Shown: positions 43,896 to 54,688, counted from the first letter of the stretch. The stretch is 64,000 nt of DNA from Saccharospirillum salsuginis (GCF_014651855.1 NZ_BMXR01000009.1:188217-252216); one strand, 5' to 3'. The notes: a model not told the origin generated them from the letters alone. Program-made: numbers and translations.

Positions 43896-43919
43896 GCCAC
43901 CGGCTGTCCCGCCGGTGGC
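43896..43919. terminator. Nine-base perfect hairpin
   Basis: GCCACCGGC/GCCGGTGGC with loop TGTCCC, between convergent genes. No U-run on either strand. The right arm and following CACCCATT are shared with the leader hairpin at 39252. Confidence 0.45.
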
Positions 43920-43938
43920 ACCCATTCCCTTCTTGACC

Positions 43939-44664
43939 TTACTTGGCGGTGTCCGCCAGCAGATTCTCCAGTTCCAGCCCGGTCAGCTTTTTCAATTGGT
44001 TCAGCAAATAGAAGATGCCGACCATCAGGATGATGGTGCTGGGCAGGGCGATGACGGGGTAGCTCCATGCGGTCATCTTCCCCAGTTCTTCACTGAACTC
44101 ACTCGTACCGGGAGGGCTGACCAGGATGACCCGGGCCAGGATGTAGTTGAGTACCGAGGACAGGAAGAACGAACCGGCGACGATGTAGGAGACGCGGGCC
44201 AGTTTACGGTCGAGGTGGTGTTCGTTGCCTTTCTCGCGCAGGGCGTGGTTGACCTTGTCGACGGCGATCAACTGGGCGTTGAAGATGAGCGTTTTGACCA
44301 GCGGGTAGCGGGTGTACTGGCTGACCAGGACGGCGATGCCAAGCACGCCGGGCACGGCGGCTTCCTTGATGGCGATGTATTTGGGGTCGAGTTCGAGCAG
44401 GCTGATGCCGCCGGTCAGGAAGACACTGATCACGCCGATGACGGACATGGCGTTGACCTTGCCGGTCTGCTTCATTTCCCACAGGCCATAGCCGATGGGG
44501 AAGGCGAGGGCGATGACGATGCTCAGGCTGGGGCCGAGGTGCTCCTCGCCACTGAACCGGCTGAGTATGACGACCGGGATGATGATGTTGAACAGGAGGT
44601 TGGAGAAAAATCCGCCCCCTTTGGACTGCTGGCTCAAGTTGACCCTCTCTCGATGTGGATTCAT
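43939..44664 (-). CDS. VC0807-family membrane protein
   Basis: 241 aa with about six hydrophobic segments (LLFNIIIPVVIL, AMSVIGVISVFLTGGISLL, VPGVLGIAVLVSQYTRYPLVKTLIF). It follows the pattern of the VC0807 family, related to intracellular septation protein A in appearance. Function unknown. Monocistronic. Confidence 0.7.
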   Translation of the reverse strand: MNPHRERVNLSQQSKGGGFFSNLLFNIIIPVVILSRFSGEEHLGPSLSIVIALAFPIGYGLWEMKQTGKVNAMSVIGVISVFLTGGISLLELDPKYIAIKEAAVPGVLGIAVLVSQYTRYPLVKTLIFNAQLIAVDKVNHALREKGNEHHLDRKLARVSYIVAGSFFLSSVLNYILARVILVSPPGTSEFSEELGKMTAWSYPVIALPSTIILMVGIFYLLNQLKKLTGLELENLLADTAK

Positions 44665-44862
44665 TCGATGATGCTATTGTAGGGAATAAAGTCGGCTATG
44701 GCACCCTGTTGGAGACGGCAAGCAGGACTGACTCCGGCGGAGCAGTGCATCCGTCGAACGGTGATCCGGCCAGGGTGGCTCCACCGAACAATCCGCCGGC
44801 ATGGATCCTGGCCGCCGTCTTCGCACTGAGGTTACCGACTTTTTTTCGATGTCCTTACCCAA

Positions 44863-46086
44863 TCAGCGGCGTGACATCAGGTACAGGGTACTCAGAATCA
44901 ACACGAAAACGGTCAGGAACCACGGAATGACTTCCAGGGAATAGCGGTCGGCCAGGACCCCGGCCAGCGCCGGCAGGCTGGCGGCGCCGATACCGGCGGC
45001 GGCGATCTGCATGCCCATGGTGTTGCTGACGTGCGCCGCGCCAACCCGTTGGCGCGTGCCCGAGACCATACCGGGAAAGATCGGCGCGAAAGCGAAACCG
45101 ATCAGGCCGATGGCGATCAGGCCGAGCCCATTGACGGGGTTCCAGCCCAACAGCAACGACCCCGCCAGCGCCAGGCACAGGCTGCCCAATACCAATCGAT
45201 GGTGCCCCAGTCGGTTGGCGAACACCCCGGCCACCATGCGGCCCAGCGTGAACATGCCCCAGTACACCCCGACCCAGAGCCCGGCGCTGGCGGCACTGAC
45301 TCCCCGGGATTCGGTCAGCAGCGAGTAGGCCCACAACCCCAGTGTCAGTTCCAGGCCGGTGTAGGCGAAGAACAGGCCCATGCTGTACCAGACCGGTAAA
45401 GTGCGAAGCGACGCCGGCAGGCTGGCCTCGGCCGGGTTCGACGTCGTCGCGTCGGATTGTGTCGCCGTGACGTGTCCGGCGTCGTCCGTCAGTGTGGGTT
45501 CCGGGGTTTGAGAAGAGGTGTCGGTCGCCGGAGTCTCCCAGAGACGGGCGGTCAGGAAAAAGCCGACGCCGAGAGCGACCTGGGCCGAACCGACGATCCA
45601 ATAGCCGGTGCGCCAGGTCTCGGTGGCGTTCAAACCGAAAGTCATGATCAGCGGGCCGAGCGTGATGCCGATGCCGAAACTGGCGTGCAGCCACTGCATC
45701 AGTCGCTCGCTGTGGTGGGTGGCGACATAGGTGTTCAGGCCGGCGTCGATGGCACCGGCACCGATGCCGATGACGGTGCCAATGGCAATGACCATCCACC
45801 AGAAAGGTACGATGGTGAAGCCCAGTAATGACAGACCCGTGGCCGCACAACTGAACGCCAGCAGGCGGCCGATACCCAGTCGGCGGCTGATGACGCCGCT
45901 GAAAAAACTGCTGACCATGTAACCGGCCGTGGTCGATACCAACAGCAGGCCCAGGGCATCCAGCGGCTGATCGAAACCGGCCCGCATTGTAGGCCAGGCG
46001 ACGCCGAGCAGGCCGTCGGGCAGACCCAGGGAAATGAAGGCGATGAAAGAGAGGGCAATCAGAACAAGACGACGCTGATCGGTCAT
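44863..46086 (-). CDS. MFS transporter
   Basis: 407 aa from the ATG at 46086, with GGAG nine bases upstream; an ATG at 46101 is also in frame. Twelve hydrophobic segments. N-terminal half has LGLPDGLLGVAWPTMRAGF and SSFFSGVISRRLGIGRLL (the MFS loop 2-3 pattern). Central acidic loop near residue 195-225. Resembles sugar-type or BacE-type major facilitators; substrate not deducible. Confidence 0.85.
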   Translation of the reverse strand: MTDQRRLVLIALSFIAFISLGLPDGLLGVAWPTMRAGFDQPLDALGLLLVSTTAGYMVSSFFSGVISRRLGIGRLLAFSCAATGLSLLGFTIVPFWWMVIAIGTVIGIGAGAIDAGLNTYVATHHSERLMQWLHASFGIGITLGPLIMTFGLNATETWRTGYWIVGSAQVALGVGFFLTARLWETPATDTSSQTPEPTLTDDAGHVTATQSDATTSNPAEASLPASLRTLPVWYSMGLFFAYTGLELTLGLWAYSLLTESRGVSAASAGLWVGVYWGMFTLGRMVAGVFANRLGHHRLVLGSLCLALAGSLLLGWNPVNGLGLIAIGLIGFAFAPIFPGMVSGTRQRVGAAHVSNTMGMQIAAAGIGAASLPALAGVLADRYSLEVIPWFLTVFVLILSTLYLMSRR

Positions 46087-46350
46087 AAGTGCAGGCTCCA
46101 TTCAAGGGGATGCAGACGATTGAACGGGCCTGTCCCCGGGGAAACCGGGGCGATGACCGCAGAGGGGCACTATAGAGTCCGTTGGCGGTGGCTGGCAAGC
46201 CCGAATCCCGAGACGCCGAATGGATCGTCGGTTACCCGAGGACGTCTGCACCCGCCATTCCTCACTCCGATTGCGGCTGTTGTCGTGCATCGACATCAGC
46301 CCCGGAACTCATTACTATCCGGGTTCTTTCGCTAATTGCAAAGGATTCTC

Positions 46351-48147
46351 ATGTCAGACACGGCTCACCCGTCCAGCTTCCAGTCCCTGGTCCGGCTGTT
46401 ACGTTACGCAAAAGGCTATCGGCGCCGAATCATCGCGGCCACCGTCTGTTCGATCATCAACAAGTTATTCGACATCGCGCCGGAGATTCTGATCGGCATC
46501 GCGATCGACGTCGTGGTGAATCAGGAGCAGAGTTTTGTGGCCCGGTTGGGGCTTGAAACGGCGGAGTCGCAAATCGGTGCTCTGGCAGTGCTGACGTTTT
46601 TCATTTGGGCCGGAGAGTCTTTGTTCGAATACCTGTACATGATTCTGTGGCGGAATCTGGCGCAGCGACTGCAATCGGATTTCCGGCAGGATGCCTATGA
46701 GCATATTCAGCGCCAGGACATGGGCTTTTTCGAGGCGCGTAGCAGCGGTCAATTGATCGCCGTGTTGAACGATGACGTCAACCAGCTAGAGCGGTTTCTG
46801 GACGGCGGCGCGAACGATCTGATCCAGGTGTTCGTGACCGTGATCGCCGTCGGAGCGGTGTTCTTTGTATTGTCGCCTTTGATCGCCCTGCTGGCGTTTA
46901 CGCCGATTCCCATCATCATTTGGGGCGCGTTTTTCTTCCAGAAACGGGCGACACCGCTGTACGCGGATGTTCGGGACAAGGTCGGTGTACTGGCGACGCG
47001 TCTGTCGAACAACATCGGCGGTATGGCCACCATCAAATCGTTCACGGCCGAAGAAAAGGAAGCAGCCCGGGTGCGGGCGGACAGCGACGCCTATGCCGAT
47101 GCGAACCGACGGGCGATACGGGTCAGTTCAGCGTTTATCCCGGTGATCCGCATGGCGATCCTGACCGGTTTTCTGTTCACCTTTGTCGTGGGTGGGTTGC
47201 AGACGTTGAACGGCACACTGAACGTCGGCGCCTATGGCGTTCTGGTGTTCCTGACGCAGCGGTTGCTTTGGCCCCTGACCGGATTGGCGCAAACCATCGA
47301 CCTGTATGAACGCGCCATGGCCAGTACCCGTCGCATCCTGGCTTTGATTCACACGCCGGTGGACGTTCCGGATTCCGGGGACGAACCCCTGCCGCAGCCG
47401 GTGCGTGGCGAAGTTCGCTTCGACCGGGTCAGTTTCGAATACGGCTCCAGTGGCGCGGGTGTGCACGACGTTTCCATCGATGTCCCGGCGGGAGCGACCT
47501 TGGCCCTGGTCGGGGCCACCGGTTCCGGCAAGTCGACCCTGATGAAACTGCTGTTGCGGTTTTATCAACCCGGCCAAGGCCGGATTCTGCTCGATGGCAT
47601 TCCGATTGAGCAGTTGTCGCTGAAGTCGTTGCGCTCGACCATCGGCCTGGTCAGTCAGGATGTCTTTCTGTTCGAAGGCTCCATTCGCGACAACATCGCC
47701 TACGGCCGGCCGGATGCCTCCGACGACGAAGTGATCGAGGCCGCCAGGACGGCCGAGGCGTGGGAGTTCATACAGCGGCTGCCACAGGGGCTGGACACTG
47801 CGGTCGGCGAGCGCGGTGTACGCCTGTCCGGCGGTCAGCGGCAACGCCTGTCGTTAGCCCGAGCCTTACTGAAAGACCCGGCCATTCTGGTGCTCGACGA
47901 AGCCACCAGCGCTGTGGACAACGAGACCGAGGCGGCGATTCAGCGATCCCTGGCGCACATTTCCCATGAGCGTACCGTCATCATGATCGCCCACCGATTG
48001 TCGACCATCGTCCACGCCGATCGCATCGTGGTGCTTGAGCACGGCCGCATCGTTGAAAGCGGAACACACGATGAGTTGCTCGATCGGCAGACGGCTTACT
48101 GGTCGCAATGGCAGGTTCAGACCGGCGGGGTTGTTGACACGAGGTGA
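46351..48147 (+). CDS. ABC exporter, fused permease and ATPase
   Basis: 598 aa from the ATG at 46351 with AAAGGA upstream. Six-helix ABC membrane domain (about 20-310) and a nucleotide-binding domain with Walker A VGATGSGKST (near 390), signature LSGGQRQRLSLARALL and Walker B AILVLDEATSAVD. MsbA-like half transporter acting as a homodimer. Substrate unknown; could export lipid or drug. Confidence 0.9.
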   Translation: MSDTAHPSSFQSLVRLLRYAKGYRRRIIAATVCSIINKLFDIAPEILIGIAIDVVVNQEQSFVARLGLETAESQIGALAVLTFFIWAGESLFEYLYMILWRNLAQRLQSDFRQDAYEHIQRQDMGFFEARSSGQLIAVLNDDVNQLERFLDGGANDLIQVFVTVIAVGAVFFVLSPLIALLAFTPIPIIIWGAFFFQKRATPLYADVRDKVGVLATRLSNNIGGMATIKSFTAEEKEAARVRADSDAYADANRRAIRVSSAFIPVIRMAILTGFLFTFVVGGLQTLNGTLNVGAYGVLVFLTQRLLWPLTGLAQTIDLYERAMASTRRILALIHTPVDVPDSGDEPLPQPVRGEVRFDRVSFEYGSSGAGVHDVSIDVPAGATLALVGATGSGKSTLMKLLLRFYQPGQGRILLDGIPIEQLSLKSLRSTIGLVSQDVFLFEGSIRDNIAYGRPDASDDEVIEAARTAEAWEFIQRLPQGLDTAVGERGVRLSGGQRQRLSLARALLKDPAILVLDEATSAVDNETEAAIQRSLAHISHERTVIMIAHRLSTIVHADRIVVLEHGRIVESGTHDELLDRQTAYWSQWQVQTGGVVDTR

Positions 48148-48186
48148 CCGGGCCATCGATCCGCAACGATGGCCTAGCGTACCTGA

Positions 48187-51100
48187 TTACACGTCGACCG
48201 TTTCCGGGTCCCGACCGCGCAGGTCCTTGTCCAGCACACCCGCGAACCAGGCCTTGAACCGACCGATCTTGTAAAGCAGAACCGGCACCATCAACAGGAT
48301 CAACAAGGTACCGAAACCGAGCCCGAAAACCAGCCCAACGGCGATGGGCTTCAGCAGGGCGGCGTCGATGCTGGTTTCGAACAGCAAGGGTGACAGCCCG
48401 GCCATGGTGGTGATCGAGGTGAGAATCACCGGACGCAGGCGGGACAGGGCGGCTTCCACCGTGGCTTCGTACAACCCGAGGCCATCCCGATGCAGACGCC
48501 GGAACACCGTGACCAGGATGATGGAATCGTTGATGACGATGCCCGACAGGCCGATCAGACCGAACACCGAGATGGTCGACAGCGGCATGTTCATCAACCA
48601 GTGCCCGACCACGGCCCCGATCAGGCCAAAAGGCACGGTGATCAGTACGGCGAAAGGCCACAGCCAGGACTCGAACACCCAGGCGAGGATGAAGTAAATC
48701 AGCAGCACCGAGACGGCGACGGCGATCAGGGTGTCGTTGAAAAACGCTTCAAGCTCTTCGGCCTGACCCTCGAAGGCCCATTCGATCGGATGACGGGCTG
48801 CCAGCGTCGGCATGACGTCGGCTTCCAGCTCGGAATACAGGTCGGTGAGTTGATCGCCGTTGTAGCGGGCCGAGACCGTAACCGACAGCTCTCCATTGCG
48901 TGAACTGATCCGGTTCAGCGCTTGCTCGTACTCGAAATGCACCAGACTCCCGAGCGGTCGGGTCGACCCGTCGTCGAGCCGGATCGGCAGGCTTTGCAGC
49001 CAGCTTTCGCTCTGACGCTGCCGTTCGGTCAGGTTCAACGTCACCGGAATCTGTTCGTATCCGGTTTCCACGGTGGTCAGCGTGAGGCCCGACAACTGGT
49101 TGGCGACCTGCCCGGCGACGGTATTCATGTCGATGCCGGCGGCCAGCGCGGCCCGGGTCGGTTGCAGCCGGTATTGTTGGGCATCGAACGGCAGGTTGTC
49201 GGTGATGTCGCCGAGGGACTCGTAGCCTTGCAGGCTGGCCTGAAGGTCGAGCGATGCCTCCTTGAGCCGTTGAATGTCGTCTCCTTCCAGTCGAATGGAC
49301 AGGTCGCCCCCACCGCCCGGGCCTCGGAAAAAACGCCCGCTGGAATAGCTGCGCACAAACGGCGGCAGCACATAGTCCTGCTGAATCCGCTCCAGGACCT
49401 GGGCATTAGTCAAGGGTCGGTCGGTATCGCTGGTCAGCGTCAATTCAAGCGTGGCGCGTTCCGGTTCATCGACGCGGTCGAATGCCTGCACCATCGTGTC
49501 GATCAGACCGCCGCCGACCGAGGCATCGATGGACTCCGCTACGACCTGCAGTTGATTCATCGCCTCTTCGACCTGGGACAGGGAGGTCCCTTCAAGCATA
49601 TCGAGCGAGACGCTCATCGTCGGTTCGTCGAGCGAGGGTGATGGTTCGAACGCAATGCGCCCGCTGGTGACGGCGCCCAGTGTCAACAGCGTGAGCATGG
49701 CCATGGCGGCCAGAAAGACAGCGCCATTGGCGATCGACAGGCGCACCAGTCTCTGGAAAGGGCCATCGCGAAAAGCGTTGAATCCGTTCTCGAACGCTTG
49801 CCGCGCCGGGCTCGGGGCTTTGAGCCGGCGATGATGACCCAGATGGCCGGGCAGAATGATGAAGCACTCGACCAGCGAGGCGATGATGGCCGCTGTTACC
49901 ACGGTCGGGATGTCGACCAGCAGATTGCCAAAGGTACCACCGATCAGCAGCAGCGGCAGGAACGCGGCGATGGTGGTCAGGCTGGAGGCGACGACGGCCG
50001 GCATCATGCGCTTGGCGGCGGTGAGGGCGGCCTGGGACGGACTGAGCCCCTGGGATTCGAGGGCGGCTGTGTCTTCGGCGACGACGATGGCGTCGTCGAC
50101 GATGATGCCGATGGCGATCACGAACCCGAACAGACTGATGGTGTTCAGGGTTGTGTCCGACCAACCCATGAACGCCAGTGTGCCCATGAAGGAGATCGGA
50201 ATGCCGGCGGCCACCCAGACGGCGAGCCGGGTCCGCAGAAAAACAAAGAGCACCAGGATAACCAGTAACATACCGCCGATGCCGTTGGTCAGAACCAGGT
50301 TCAATTGAGCCTCGACGACCTTCCAGATCTCGTTGTACGTGCGGAACTCGATGCCATAGGGCAACTCGCTTTCGAAATCGGCCATCCATTCGTCCAGGCG
50401 TTGGGCATTGACCAGGGTGTCTTCTCCGGCCGCACGACTGATCTCCAGCTGGATGGCGGGCATGCCCTGGTAACGCAGAATGTCGGCGTTATCGAAGTCT
50501 TCCCGAAGGGTCGCGACCTGGGACAGGCGGATGACGGCCCCATTGCGTTCGGCGATGATGGTGTTGCGCAGCGCGTCCAGCGTCCAGTCCGGTGCGTCGG
50601 TGACCAGGGATTTGGAATTCTCGCCGACGGTGACTGAGCCGGCCGGCACCACGGTGAACCGGGATCGCAGGCGGCTGGCCAGTGTGTCGAGCGTCATGCC
50701 CAGGGAATCCAACGCGGCCAGGTCGATCTCGATGCGCCGTTCCCGACCGGGAATGCCGGACAGCGCCACCTCCGCCATGCCCGCGTTGATCAGCGATTGT
50801 CGGGCCTGGTAACCGATCTCGGCCAGTTCGCTGCGCTGCACATCGCCATAGATCAGGACGCTGGCGACCGGCTCGGTGAGCTCTATTTTTTCCAGATCGT
50901 CCAGGGTCGCGCCGCCGGGCAGGTTGAGGCTGTCGATGGCGGCTTCGAGCGACGCCAGGCCGTCTTCAGCGGACACCCCGTCCCTGACGCGGGCAAAGAG
51001 ACTGTGGCCACCTTCGCGTGCCGTCGAGCGCACGAAATCGAACTGACGGGTGTCCATGATGGCCCGATCCAGTGGCTCGGCGATGCCGGTTCGCACGGCC

Positions 51101-51273
51101 TCGACATCCGCATTGGGCCAGTCGAAAGAGGCGCGCACGATCGGCAATTCGGTATCCGGAAACAGTTGGGAACGCACCTGCTGCATGCCCCAGATACCGG
51201 CACCGATGACCAGCATCATCAGCAGATTGGCCGCCAACCGGTGGCGTATCAGTGACTCGTAGAAACCGGTCAT
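48187..51273 (-). CDS. RND efflux permease
   Basis: 1028 aa, normal for HAE-family RND pumps. Twelve helices in two blocks and two large periplasmic loops. The proton-relay region reads GIIVDDAIVVAEDTAAL (about 395-410), and a second motif is GLSGIVINDSIILVTVF near 935. N-terminus LIRHRLAANLLMMLVIGAGIWGM. Start overlaps the stop of the adaptor gene by four bases, so the pair is one operon. It should export drugs or other amphiphiles, with an outer-membrane channel encoded elsewhere. Confidence 0.93.
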   Translation of the reverse strand: MTGFYESLIRHRLAANLLMMLVIGAGIWGMQQVRSQLFPDTELPIVRASFDWPNADVEAVRTGIAEPLDRAIMDTRQFDFVRSTAREGGHSLFARVRDGVSAEDGLASLEAAIDSLNLPGGATLDDLEKIELTEPVASVLIYGDVQRSELAEIGYQARQSLINAGMAEVALSGIPGRERRIEIDLAALDSLGMTLDTLASRLRSRFTVVPAGSVTVGENSKSLVTDAPDWTLDALRNTIIAERNGAVIRLSQVATLREDFDNADILRYQGMPAIQLEISRAAGEDTLVNAQRLDEWMADFESELPYGIEFRTYNEIWKVVEAQLNLVLTNGIGGMLLVILVLFVFLRTRLAVWVAAGIPISFMGTLAFMGWSDTTLNTISLFGFVIAIGIIVDDAIVVAEDTAALESQGLSPSQAALTAAKRMMPAVVASSLTTIAAFLPLLLIGGTFGNLLVDIPTVVTAAIIASLVECFIILPGHLGHHRRLKAPSPARQAFENGFNAFRDGPFQRLVRLSIANGAVFLAAMAMLTLLTLGAVTSGRIAFEPSPSLDEPTMSVSLDMLEGTSLSQVEEAMNQLQVVAESIDASVGGGLIDTMVQAFDRVDEPERATLELTLTSDTDRPLTNAQVLERIQQDYVLPPFVRSYSSGRFFRGPGGGGDLSIRLEGDDIQRLKEASLDLQASLQGYESLGDITDNLPFDAQQYRLQPTRAALAAGIDMNTVAGQVANQLSGLTLTTVETGYEQIPVTLNLTERQRQSESWLQSLPIRLDDGSTRPLGSLVHFEYEQALNRISSRNGELSVTVSARYNGDQLTDLYSELEADVMPTLAARHPIEWAFEGQAEELEAFFNDTLIAVAVSVLLIYFILAWVFESWLWPFAVLITVPFGLIGAVVGHWLMNMPLSTISVFGLIGLSGIVINDSIILVTVFRRLHRDGLGLYEATVEAALSRLRPVILTSITTMAGLSPLLFETSIDAALLKPIAVGLVFGLGFGTLLILLMVPVLLYKIGRFKAWFAGVLDKDLRGRDPETVDV

Positions 51274-52571
51274 TGGGCTGTTCCCGCTTGTATTTCGGAA
51301 CCGATGTCAGCCTTGGCGCCCGAATCGGCGTTATCCGTATGCGCGCCATTGACCACAGTGACCGGTGTGCCATTGGTCGGTTGGGACAATCGTGTCGTCA
51401 GGACGGTCATCCCGCCATCCAGACCGTCTCCGGTCACCAGCGCCCAGGGCTGATCGCCTCGCTGTTGATAGCCCAGGACCGAGACAGAGACCGCCCGCAG
51501 GCGACCGTCCTCGATGCGGTACAGCTGGTCTCCGTAGTAGAGGGCATCCTGGGGCAGGGCGTAGGCGTCAACGGCCGGCAGGGCGAGATCGAGTTCGATG
51601 GTTTCGTTGATCAGCACCGGGATGTCGTCCGGCAACGTCAGCTCCATGGCGACGGCGCCCGCATTGGCGGTGGCCGACAACCGGGAGATCCGCACCGGAT
51701 AGGACACCCCGTTGACGATGGCCCGGGCCTCGGCATTGCCGGCGCGCAGTTCGCGATAGGCCGACAGCGGAATCTGGGTACTGGCGTAGATCGACTCGCG
51801 ATCGATCAGCGTCATCAGGTTGGCGCCGCTGGCGACCTGAACACGGGGTGCGGTTTGAATCGCCACGACCTCCGCGTCGAAGGGGGCGGTGGGTGTCAGG
51901 TCTTCGATCTGGGACTGAACCTGCTCCAGTTCAATGCGAGCCTGCTCCAATTGGGCCCGGCGCTGAACGGACTCGTCCTCGTAGACAGCGACCTGCAATT
52001 CGGCCGAACGCAGGGCGTCGGCCGCCGTCTGGACGCTGGATTCATTGGAAAATCCCTGCTGGCGCAAATTCACCTCGCGCTGGTAGTTGGCGCGCGCCTG
52101 CTCCAACTCTTCCTGGTGGACCTCATGTTGACGGGCCGCGATGCGAATGGTCGCTTCCAGTTGTGTGATCGCCGCCTGTTGCTGTCGCAACGCCCATTGC
52201 AGCGATTCTGCCGACAGTCTCAGTAAGGGTTGGCCGGCCTCAACGCGATCACCCGGTTCAACGAGAATGTCCTCGACGCGTGCCAGTTGCGGCGCCGTGA
52301 TGATCTCCTGCCGTTTGGCCGCTACCGTGGCCAACAAAGGCAAGGTGGGCGAGTGGGCGGACATCGTCACATCCAGTGCTTCCACCTGGATAGTCGAGGT
52401 CGCCGCCCCGCCTCGTCCCCAGCGTTGTCCGGTAATGCCGGCCCGCATCTGCATAGCCGCGTTGCCCCGTCGTGCTTCGGGTCCGCTGTCACCCACCGGC
52501 GCGTTCATCCACCAGTAACCGGCGCCACCCAACGCCACCAGGACCACCACGACCAAAGCCTTTTTAATCAT
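51270..52571 (-). CDS. RND efflux periplasmic adaptor
   Basis: 433 aa. N-terminal membrane anchor (KKALVVVVLVALGGAGYWW), biotinyl-lipoyl-like halves (VEDILVEPGDRVEAGQPLLRL), a long coiled-coil hairpin (about 150-235) and beta-barrel. Links the RND permease to an outer-membrane channel. First gene of the two-gene operon. Confidence 0.93.
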   Translation of the reverse strand: MIKKALVVVVLVALGGAGYWWMNAPVGDSGPEARRGNAAMQMRAGITGQRWGRGGAATSTIQVEALDVTMSAHSPTLPLLATVAAKRQEIITAPQLARVEDILVEPGDRVEAGQPLLRLSAESLQWALRQQQAAITQLEATIRIAARQHEVHQEELEQARANYQREVNLRQQGFSNESSVQTAADALRSAELQVAVYEDESVQRRAQLEQARIELEQVQSQIEDLTPTAPFDAEVVAIQTAPRVQVASGANLMTLIDRESIYASTQIPLSAYRELRAGNAEARAIVNGVSYPVRISRLSATANAGAVAMELTLPDDIPVLINETIELDLALPAVDAYALPQDALYYGDQLYRIEDGRLRAVSVSVLGYQQRGDQPWALVTGDGLDGGMTVLTTRLSQPTNGTPVTVVNGAHTDNADSGAKADIGSEIQAGTAQ

Positions 52572-52708
52572 CGATTGATAAACCCTTATTCAATCCTGTG
52601 AATCCGTCAGCCTAGCGAGTAAATACGCAAGGAATGTGGACATGGCGTCCCAACCCGGTCAGCGCTAAGGTACACCCGGGAGCAACAATAAACCGGAAGG
52701 TACCCGAC

Positions 52709-54337
52709 ATGTTACCCAAGGCTCGAACCTACGAAGAACTGATCGATGCCTTTCGCTGGGAGATTCCCGAGCACTACAACATCGGTATCGACGTCTGCGA
52801 TAAATGGGCCGACCGCGACCCCGACCGAACCGCCCTGATTCAGGTCGATGAACAGGGGCGGTCGGATGCCATCAGTTTTGGAAAACTCAGAGGGTTATCC
52901 AACCGATTGGCCCAGGTTCTTCACGACGCCGGCATCAATAAGGGCGATCGGGTCGGCATCCTGTTGGGACAGTGTACCGAAACCGCTTACGCCCACATCG
53001 GCATTCACAAACTGGGCGCGGTTTCTTTACCGCTATTTACACTCTTCGGACCCGATGCCCTCGACTACCGACTCGCCGACAGCGGCGCCAGGGCCCTGAT
53101 CACCGACCGGGCCGGCGCCGAGAAGATCGCCCACCTGAAAGACCGCCTGCCCGACCTGAAGCGGGTATTCGTGGTCGACGGTCCCAGCGACCACGGCGAG
53201 GACCTCGGTGCCCGGCTCCAGGATAAAACCGACCAATTCGACCCGGTGGTCACCCGCGCCGAAGATCCCGCTGTGCTGATCTACACCTCCGGAACCACCG
53301 GCCAACCCAAGGGCGCCCTGCACGCCCACCGCGTGCTGCTCGGTCACCTGCCCGGTGTCGAAATGAGCCACGACCTCTTCCCACAACCCGACGACATCAT
53401 CTGGACCCCGGCCGACTGGGCCTGGATCGGCGGGCTGCTCGACGTCCTCATGCCCGCCTTGCACCACGGCGTCCCCGTCGTTACCTGCCGCTTCCGGAAA
53501 TTCACCGGCCGCGCCGCTATGGATCTCATACGCCACCACAACATCCGGAACGCCTTCCTGCCGCCGACCGCCCTCAAACTCATCCGCTCCGAACTCGGCG
53601 ACCACCCCGAAGAACCCGTGCAAATGCGCACCGTCGCCTGCGGCGGTGAAACCCTCGGCCGAGAACTGCTCGACTGGGGTCGACGCGCCTTCGGCGTCAC
53701 CATCAACGAATTCTACGGTCAGACCGAATGCAACATGATCGTCAGCTCCTGCGCCGCGCTCATGCCGCCACGCCCCGGCATCATGGGCCGACCGGTTCCC
53801 GGACACCGCGTCTCCATCGTCGACGACGCCGGAACCGAACTTCCGCCGGGTCAGCAGGGTCTCATCGCCGTCCATCGGCCCGACCCGGTCATGTTCCTCG
53901 GTTACTGGAACAACCCCGACGCCACCGCCGTCAAATTCGCCGGCGACTGGATGCTCACCGGCGACACCGGCGTACGCGATGATCAGGGCTGGATCCGCTT
54001 CGTCGGTCGCGACGACGACGTCATCACTTCCGGCGGCTACCGCATCGGACCCGGCGAAATCGAAGACTGCCTACTCGGCCACCCACAGATCGCCATGGCC
54101 GCCGTCATTGGCAAACCGGACTCGATGCGGACGGAAATCGTCAAAGCCTATATCGTGTTGAAACAAACAGAGCAGGGCGACGATGCGTTAAAGGCGGAAA
54201 TTCAAGCCTGGGTTAAAGAGCGATTGGCGGCTCATGAGTACCCCAGGGAGATCGAATTCGTTGAGAGTTTACCGATGACAACCACGGGAAAGATTATCCG
54301 TCGGGCATTGCGGGAACGGGCGAAGTCCGGAGGTTGA
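52709..54337 (+). CDS. AMP-binding acyl-CoA synthetase
   Basis: 542 aa from the ATG at 52709 with GGAAGG upstream. Adenylate-forming fold: P-loop IYTSGTTGQPKGALHAHR (near 192), NEFYGQTECN (near 335), and the C-terminal lysine motif TTTGKIIRRALRER. Activates a carboxylic acid to its CoA ester; acetate or a medium-chain acid is likely, but shorter than Acs (about 650 aa) and lacking its N-terminal part. Substrate open. Monocistronic. Confidence 0.88.
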   Translation: MLPKARTYEELIDAFRWEIPEHYNIGIDVCDKWADRDPDRTALIQVDEQGRSDAISFGKLRGLSNRLAQVLHDAGINKGDRVGILLGQCTETAYAHIGIHKLGAVSLPLFTLFGPDALDYRLADSGARALITDRAGAEKIAHLKDRLPDLKRVFVVDGPSDHGEDLGARLQDKTDQFDPVVTRAEDPAVLIYTSGTTGQPKGALHAHRVLLGHLPGVEMSHDLFPQPDDIIWTPADWAWIGGLLDVLMPALHHGVPVVTCRFRKFTGRAAMDLIRHHNIRNAFLPPTALKLIRSELGDHPEEPVQMRTVACGGETLGRELLDWGRRAFGVTINEFYGQTECNMIVSSCAALMPPRPGIMGRPVPGHRVSIVDDAGTELPPGQQGLIAVHRPDPVMFLGYWNNPDATAVKFAGDWMLTGDTGVRDDQGWIRFVGRDDDVITSGGYRIGPGEIEDCLLGHPQIAMAAVIGKPDSMRTEIVKAYIVLKQTEQGDDALKAEIQAWVKERLAAHEYPREIEFVESLPMTTTGKIIRRALRERAKSGG

Positions 54338-54400
54338 TTAAGGTCGCGCACAGCGTGCGCTCCTACCAATAGTATTGGACTGGATGCGGTCTCAGATGGC

Positions 54401-54541
54401 TAGCGCTGGCTGGTGGGTTGGCCTGGTCGGGGATGTCGACAGCCATGGATGGCTGTCGTCAAGCCCCCATGGACGGGTTGAGTGGGCGGCATCCCGCGCG
54501 ACCCCGACCAGGCCTACCCACCAGCCGGTGCGGGTTTCGCC
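54401..54541 (-). repeat. Variable-arm inverted-repeat element, copy C
   Basis: Arms 54409-54432 and 54502-54525 pair at 23 of 24 positions, with a third arm sequence. Read on the minus strand it shares AACCCGCACCGGCTG, TCGGGGTCGC, CCGTCCATGGGGGCTTG and GACATCCCCGA with copies A and B. The interior is longer, by a second small hairpin (ACAGCCATCCATGGCTGT). Confidence 0.85.
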
Positions 54542-54666
54542 ACGGAACCTAACCGAACCACCCGTGACCCACCGGCACCAATCGGTTACACTCCGCGTAT
54601 CCCTCTGTCGACCAGCATTACGAGCTGCCATAACCAGCCCGTGGCGGGTCGACATTTGCCGATTAC

Positions 54667-54688
54667 CCGCCGAAATCAGGCGGTTTTT
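54667..54688 (+). terminator. Terminator upstream of thrS
   Basis: Stem CCGCC/GGCGG, loop GAAATCA, five T. Could end the acyl-CoA synthetase transcript, or act as an attenuator if thrS transcription begins upstream. Confidence 0.6.
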